Shown one piece after another: positions 37,801 to 40,311 of a stretch of 40,311 nt of DNA. Source of the stretch: CAZAGA01 sp041912175 (GTDB lineage: Bacteria; Chloroflexota; Anaerolineae; Anaerolineales; UBA4823); NCBI GenBank assembly GCA_041912175.1, contig JAYRNN010000182.1, forward strand, positions 1 through 40,311. Direction: 5' to 3'. The first letter of the stretch is position 1. Each line of letters opens with the position of its first letter. The position numbers and the translations under genes are program-made. Under the pieces are notes generated by a model, which saw only the letters and a list, made by a program, of their open reading frames with translations, had not been told where the DNA came from and did no database searches.

Positions 37801-40311
37801 TACGTACAAGGCACAACCTGGCGCGGGGTGACCCGCTCCGTCAACAACCTGACCAACGGCGAGATGGTGTTGGCCCAATTCCGGGTGGCCAGCGGTAATG
37901 GCCAGGCGGTGCTGGCGCTGGAGAGCGGGGAGCGGGGATATCCCAACTACCGGCGCTGGGGGGTATCGGCCCACGCCGATGGCAGGCTGATGGTCGAGAC
38001 CTGGACGGCCGGCGGCTGGAGCGAACCGGCCACGCTGTTGAACAACTTCCAGCGCGATACCTGGTACAGCCTGCTGCTGGCGGTGGACGAGCAGAAGTTC
38101 CTGGCGCGGGCCTGGCTGCGGGACGACCCGTCGGTGGTTGGGCGCTACGAAGCCACCCAGGAGAGCGGGCGGAGCTGGCGTTTTGCCCTCTACGTCCAGG
38201 ATGGGACGACCTGGCTGGACGGCTACCAGGAAGGCAGGCTGTACACCCTCAGCGACAGCCTCTACCAGAGCGGGGTGATCTCCGCCGACTCGCTGGGCTA
38301 CAACGACCTGGCGATCTATTGGGTTCACCCGGCCAGTTATAAGGAAATGATCTTCGAAGGCGACGGGGAGTGGGTGGGCCGGCGCGAAGCCTACACCTAC
38401 GACAGTTATGGCAACCGGTTGCGCACGCTGGAGCAGGATTGGCTGCCGGCGTCGCAGGCCTGGCGCGATCTGCGGCTGCAAACCACCAGCTATTACCCCA
38501 ATCCGAGCAGCTACCGGGTGGGGCTGCCGGGCAAGCAGAACCTGTACGAATGTCCTGCCAACAGCCTGAACGGGGGCTGTATGACCCTGTTCGCAGGGGA
38601 AGTCGACGACGCGGCGCTGAAATCTTCCACCTGGTATTTGTATGACAACCACGCATTGTTTAGCGACCCGCCTTCCCAGGGTGTTCCCACGGGGCAGCGC
38701 AGGCTGTTGTATTTTGCCGCCGCTCCGGCCAACAACCCGCGCTTCCAGGATGAACGCTGGACCCAGGACAGTTGGGGCAACCGCCTGACGCGCACGTTGT
38801 ACAACAGCGAAGGCACGTATTGGCTGCCGGCTTCCGGCAGCCCACAGACCAGCGCCTATTCCTATGATCCGACTTACCACGCCTACAAGACGAGTGAGGC
38901 CAACCCGCTTGGGCTGACGACCACCTGGACATACCAGGCGTCCTGCGGTCTGGCGCTGACGGAGAGCGGGCCGAACGGGGCGCAGACGCTTGTCACGGCC
39001 GGGTACGACAATTTCTGCCGCCTGGTCAAGCTGGTCAAGCCGGGGGACAGCAGCAGCTTTCCCAGCCTGCACGTGGTGTACTACGACACCTGGCAGCCGA
39101 TGATGATCGACGTGCACCAGCGCCTGGCGGCCGGGCAGAGCGCCACCTACAGCCAGCGCAAGTTCTACAACGGGCTGGGGCAGTTGGCGCAGGTGCAGAC
39201 GCCGCGGGCGGTATTGGAAGACAACGCCTGCAGCCAGGACGCCGGCACGGCCGACGACGTGTGCGACGTGGTGGTGGACTACGCCTACGACGGCGCCGGG
39301 CAGTTGGTGAAACAGACGGTTGGGTATGCCATACCGATGTGGTACAGCGGCATGCCAGGGGCGCCGACGCCCTGGCGCGGCCAGCAGTTGAGCCAGCCGT
39401 CCGTGCAGACCGGCTACGACGTGCTGGGGCGGGCCGTGCAGGTGAGCGCCCCGGACCAGAGCGTGACCACCAGCGCCTACACAGACGGGGGGAACAGCAC
39501 GCCGGACGGCTACCAGTTCCGGCAGGCCTGTACCACGGACGCCAACGGGCATACGAGCTGCACGCGCAGCGACCTGCTGGGGCAGGCGCGGCAGGCGCTC
39601 CCGGCGACCGGACCGGCGGTAAGCTACGCCTACGACGCGGCGGACCGGCTGGTGCGGGTGGAGCGCGGCGGCTCGGTCACCACGATCAGCTACGACCCGG
39701 GCGGGCGCAAGACGCAGTTGGTGGACCCGGACATGGGGACGTGGAACCACCTGTACGATGCGGCCGGCAACCTGATCCGCTATGCGGACGGGCGTGGGCG
39801 GCGGATGTGCCTGTACTACGACCTGGCCAACCGCCTGACGGGCAAGCGCTACCACCCGGACGCCAGCGCCTGCCCGAGCGCGGGCTTCACGCCGGACATT
39901 ATCTACAGCTACGATGCCTACGACCCTTCCAACGGGCAGTACGGCAAGGGACAGCGCACCGGGATGGCGGACCTGTCGGGCAGCACGGCCTGGAAGTACG
40001 ACCTGCGCGGGCGGGTGGTGGAAGAGAGCAAGGCGATCACCGGCAGCGGCGTTTTCAAGACCCAGTGGAGCTACACCAGCGCCGACCAGGTGAGCAGCAT
40101 GACCTACCCTGGGGATGCGCAGGGCAACCTGGGGGAGGTGTTGAGCTTCGCCTACCACGCCCAACTGGCCTTGAAGAGCGTCTCGGGCAGTGGGGGGTAC
40201 TACTATGCGCCGAATATTTCCTACACCGCGGCCGGGCAGGTAGGGCTGCGCCAGTTGGGCGCGCCGGACCTGGTCAGCCAGCCGGTCCTGCAGACCGATT
40301 ACGAGTATTTC
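34885..40311 (+). CDS. Large secreted RHS/YD-repeat protein (incomplete at right edge)
   Basis: The frame is open for all 1809 codons to the window end, so the C-terminus is missing. It starts at ATG 34885, with AGAGG upstream. Residues 1-38 are a long signal peptide (FLTVLLNSLLILSLLLPGG). Residues 41-115 are a Pro/Thr/Ala-rich low-complexity spacer. Residues 118-370 are beta-rich domains. At residue 373 an SpvB/TcdB-like start, PYTGAASYSLPLW, leads to PSLELSYHSQ. About residues 710-835 and 935-1155 are inserted jelly-roll/LamG-like domains. YD repeats follow: EAYTYDSYGNRLRT (1168), YAYDAADRLVRV (1581), HLYDAAGNLIRYADGRGRR (1623), WKYDLRGRVVEES (1702). Such proteins form large hollow shells or surface adhesins, and many end in a variable effector that is not visible here. 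Confidence 0.92.
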   Translation, partial: MRNPSLPTSFRYRAFLTVLLNSLLILSLLLPGGLSRGQELAPTPAASETAPLETQTPTPAPLDTPTATQPAGQTPTPSSVLPPTQDEAATVTAAATRTPELSPTPSDIPTAAQPFSPGDLELTLSPGGREVLPGESALLVWQITGWSADSGELLLEFELPKELTPLESELKYYDAAANLLRLPVSAEAGQYSLAVAESAQGAWSVNANLRREGKIIDQASLTFQEAGLSQVGTEGGAAVGFGERVQVVFPPGEALEVRIRRPSPADAPPYSLSGQPFEILANAQSSGEALHTFKQPLELTYRYNPSQIHGDERTLRLYTYDPAKQDWQPVPGKVDVEQHILYASLEHLSLYDLAASGWEAARLPGQLDFQNDPYTGAASYSLPLWTPPGPGGLKPSLELSYHSQAAEENLTGFTQASWAGMGWALDSGSIQRDMHGTPELLSDDTFSLELGGSSLPLLMGADGYYHTRDESFWRIQYDPTNNSWTAWDTQGQTYRFGENAASQAFYPSGFSGCDPDDPQTNPAVWRWSLSRISNVFGKSLTFTYFTDFKLTSNPCSSGMQYQTAVAVYPEMISYPDSPYRVVFERGSRLDYQSVWNDSGSQIFFQRYRLERVRIQDNGVNIRTYQLSYASGSASIFPSVNWSAGGKTLTLSQVQEIGLDGLTALPPVSFSYGDGLHLLQASNGYGGQVAFQYDAAPWYDLYVDPQKQVNVDELCRERSSGEYDVLSLMSYGGGQLRCTSKGALRLNGGAVMEAPFRWVQPGAMYTASVGLRNPSSSAFNVYVGVDNGSGVQIFNSLALPTGYGTLVDLSGTQALSPLQASQARLYIGCSGECQVEWYSLKQHTSRYRMRQKQLYDGLNPTPAVYDYNYDEPAMNDAAHSAWVAGGGELYAPANSQFRGHALAQEIAPDGRVTSSFYHQDDRQRGRLATRLVTQAEYREDFESWPALIGNGWNSEVGGAPVVERLVGDPAMKLYVQGTTWRGVTRSVNNLTNGEMVLAQFRVASGNGQAVLALESGERGYPNYRRWGVSAHADGRLMVETWTAGGWSEPATLLNNFQRDTWYSLLLAVDEQKFLARAWLRDDPSVVGRYEATQESGRSWRFALYVQDGTTWLDGYQEGRLYTLSDSLYQSGVISADSLGYNDLAIYWVHPASYKEMIFEGDGEWVGRREAYTYDSYGNRLRTLEQDWLPASQAWRDLRLQTTSYYPNPSSYRVGLPGKQNLYECPANSLNGGCMTLFAGEVDDAALKSSTWYLYDNHALFSDPPSQGVPTGQRRLLYFAAAPANNPRFQDERWTQDSWGNRLTRTLYNSEGTYWLPASGSPQTSAYSYDPTYHAYKTSEANPLGLTTTWTYQASCGLALTESGPNGAQTLVTAGYDNFCRLVKLVKPGDSSSFPSLHVVYYDTWQPMMIDVHQRLAAGQSATYSQRKFYNGLGQLAQVQTPRAVLEDNACSQDAGTADDVCDVVVDYAYDGAGQLVKQTVGYAIPMWYSGMPGAPTPWRGQQLSQPSVQTGYDVLGRAVQVSAPDQSVTTSAYTDGGNSTPDGYQFRQACTTDANGHTSCTRSDLLGQARQALPATGPAVSYAYDAADRLVRVERGGSVTTISYDPGGRKTQLVDPDMGTWNHLYDAAGNLIRYADGRGRRMCLYYDLANRLTGKRYHPDASACPSAGFTPDIIYSYDAYDPSNGQYGKGQRTGMADLSGSTAWKYDLRGRVVEESKAITGSGVFKTQWSYTSADQVSSMTYPGDAQGNLGEVLSFAYHAQLALKSVSGSGGYYYAPNISYTAAGQVGLRQLGAPDLVSQPVLQTDYEYF

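Noticed and set aside
36223..40164. 1313-codon open frame on the minus strand
   Set aside because: It is antisense to the RHS-repeat gene, has no recognisable domain, and is rich in Ala/Val/Arg/Gln/Pro, as expected when GC-rich codons are read backwards. The plus-strand frame has clear YD repeats.

Overview
The window looks like a chromosomal segment of a Chloroflexota bacterium, most likely Anaerolineae. This placement is inferred from the mix of families: lipoproteins and large secreted repeat proteins, a SARP/BTAD regulator with N-terminal tetratricopeptide repeats, a CcrM-like methyltransferase, an I-D chelatase and a TauE-type permease. It is not based on a marker-gene tree. The sequence is mostly moderate in GC, with a visibly GC-richer block from about 34.9 kb to the end. 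No phage, transposase or CRISPR array is visible.

Layout. 1-1.8 kb: a cluster of TATTCCG heptamers, then a lipoprotein with an NTF2-like fold and a sulfatase-modifying-factor-like protein that lacks the catalytic cysteines. 1.9-5.9 kb (minus): clpC and rpsA. 6.0-8.1 kb (plus): an AAA+ chelatase subunit followed by a von Willebrand A subunit that has no start codon of its own. The two frames join at a dnaX-type slippery heptamer inside a run of ten A. 8.1-10.9 kb: an aminotransferase and an M1-family lipoprotein metallopeptidase.

10.87-11.30 kb is a gene-free, partly AT-rich stretch with two perfect DnaA boxes, several near-boxes and a duplicated CCCCCATATATGGG palindrome. Two perfect parS sites (TGTTTCACGTGAAACA) lie at 21,555 and 24,947. 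Together these suggest that the window covers the replication origin region. There is no dnaA, parA/parB or gyrB in the window. 11.3-21.6 kb holds mainly housekeeping genes: TauE-type transporter, OsmC, aldo/keto reductase, CDGSH protein, tRNA-Leu(CAA), ychF, CcrM-like methyltransferase, oligoendopeptidase F, ssb, deoxynucleoside kinase and a nucleotidyltransferase.

21.6-24.9 kb (minus) is a three-gene operon: a secreted/anchored alpha/beta hydrolase with a PLDc_N-like membrane tail, an ABC ATPase and an ABC permease. 25.0-26.6 kb is a GntR(YtrA)-slipin operon with a clear promoter and overlapping operator. 26.7-31.3 kb pairs a secreted beta-helix protein and a small upstream ORF with a SARP/BTAD-type regulator; three phased heptamers in front of the small ORF look like SARP boxes. 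31.4-33.5 kb is zwf plus a HAD phosphatase. 33.9-34.7 kb is a SAM methyltransferase that appears to have lost its N-terminus by a frameshift. From 34,885 a very large secreted RHS/YD-repeat protein runs off the right edge.

Most notable: the likely origin (DnaA boxes plus two parS sites), the chelatase frameshift site, and the SARP-box/small-ORF/beta-helix unit.
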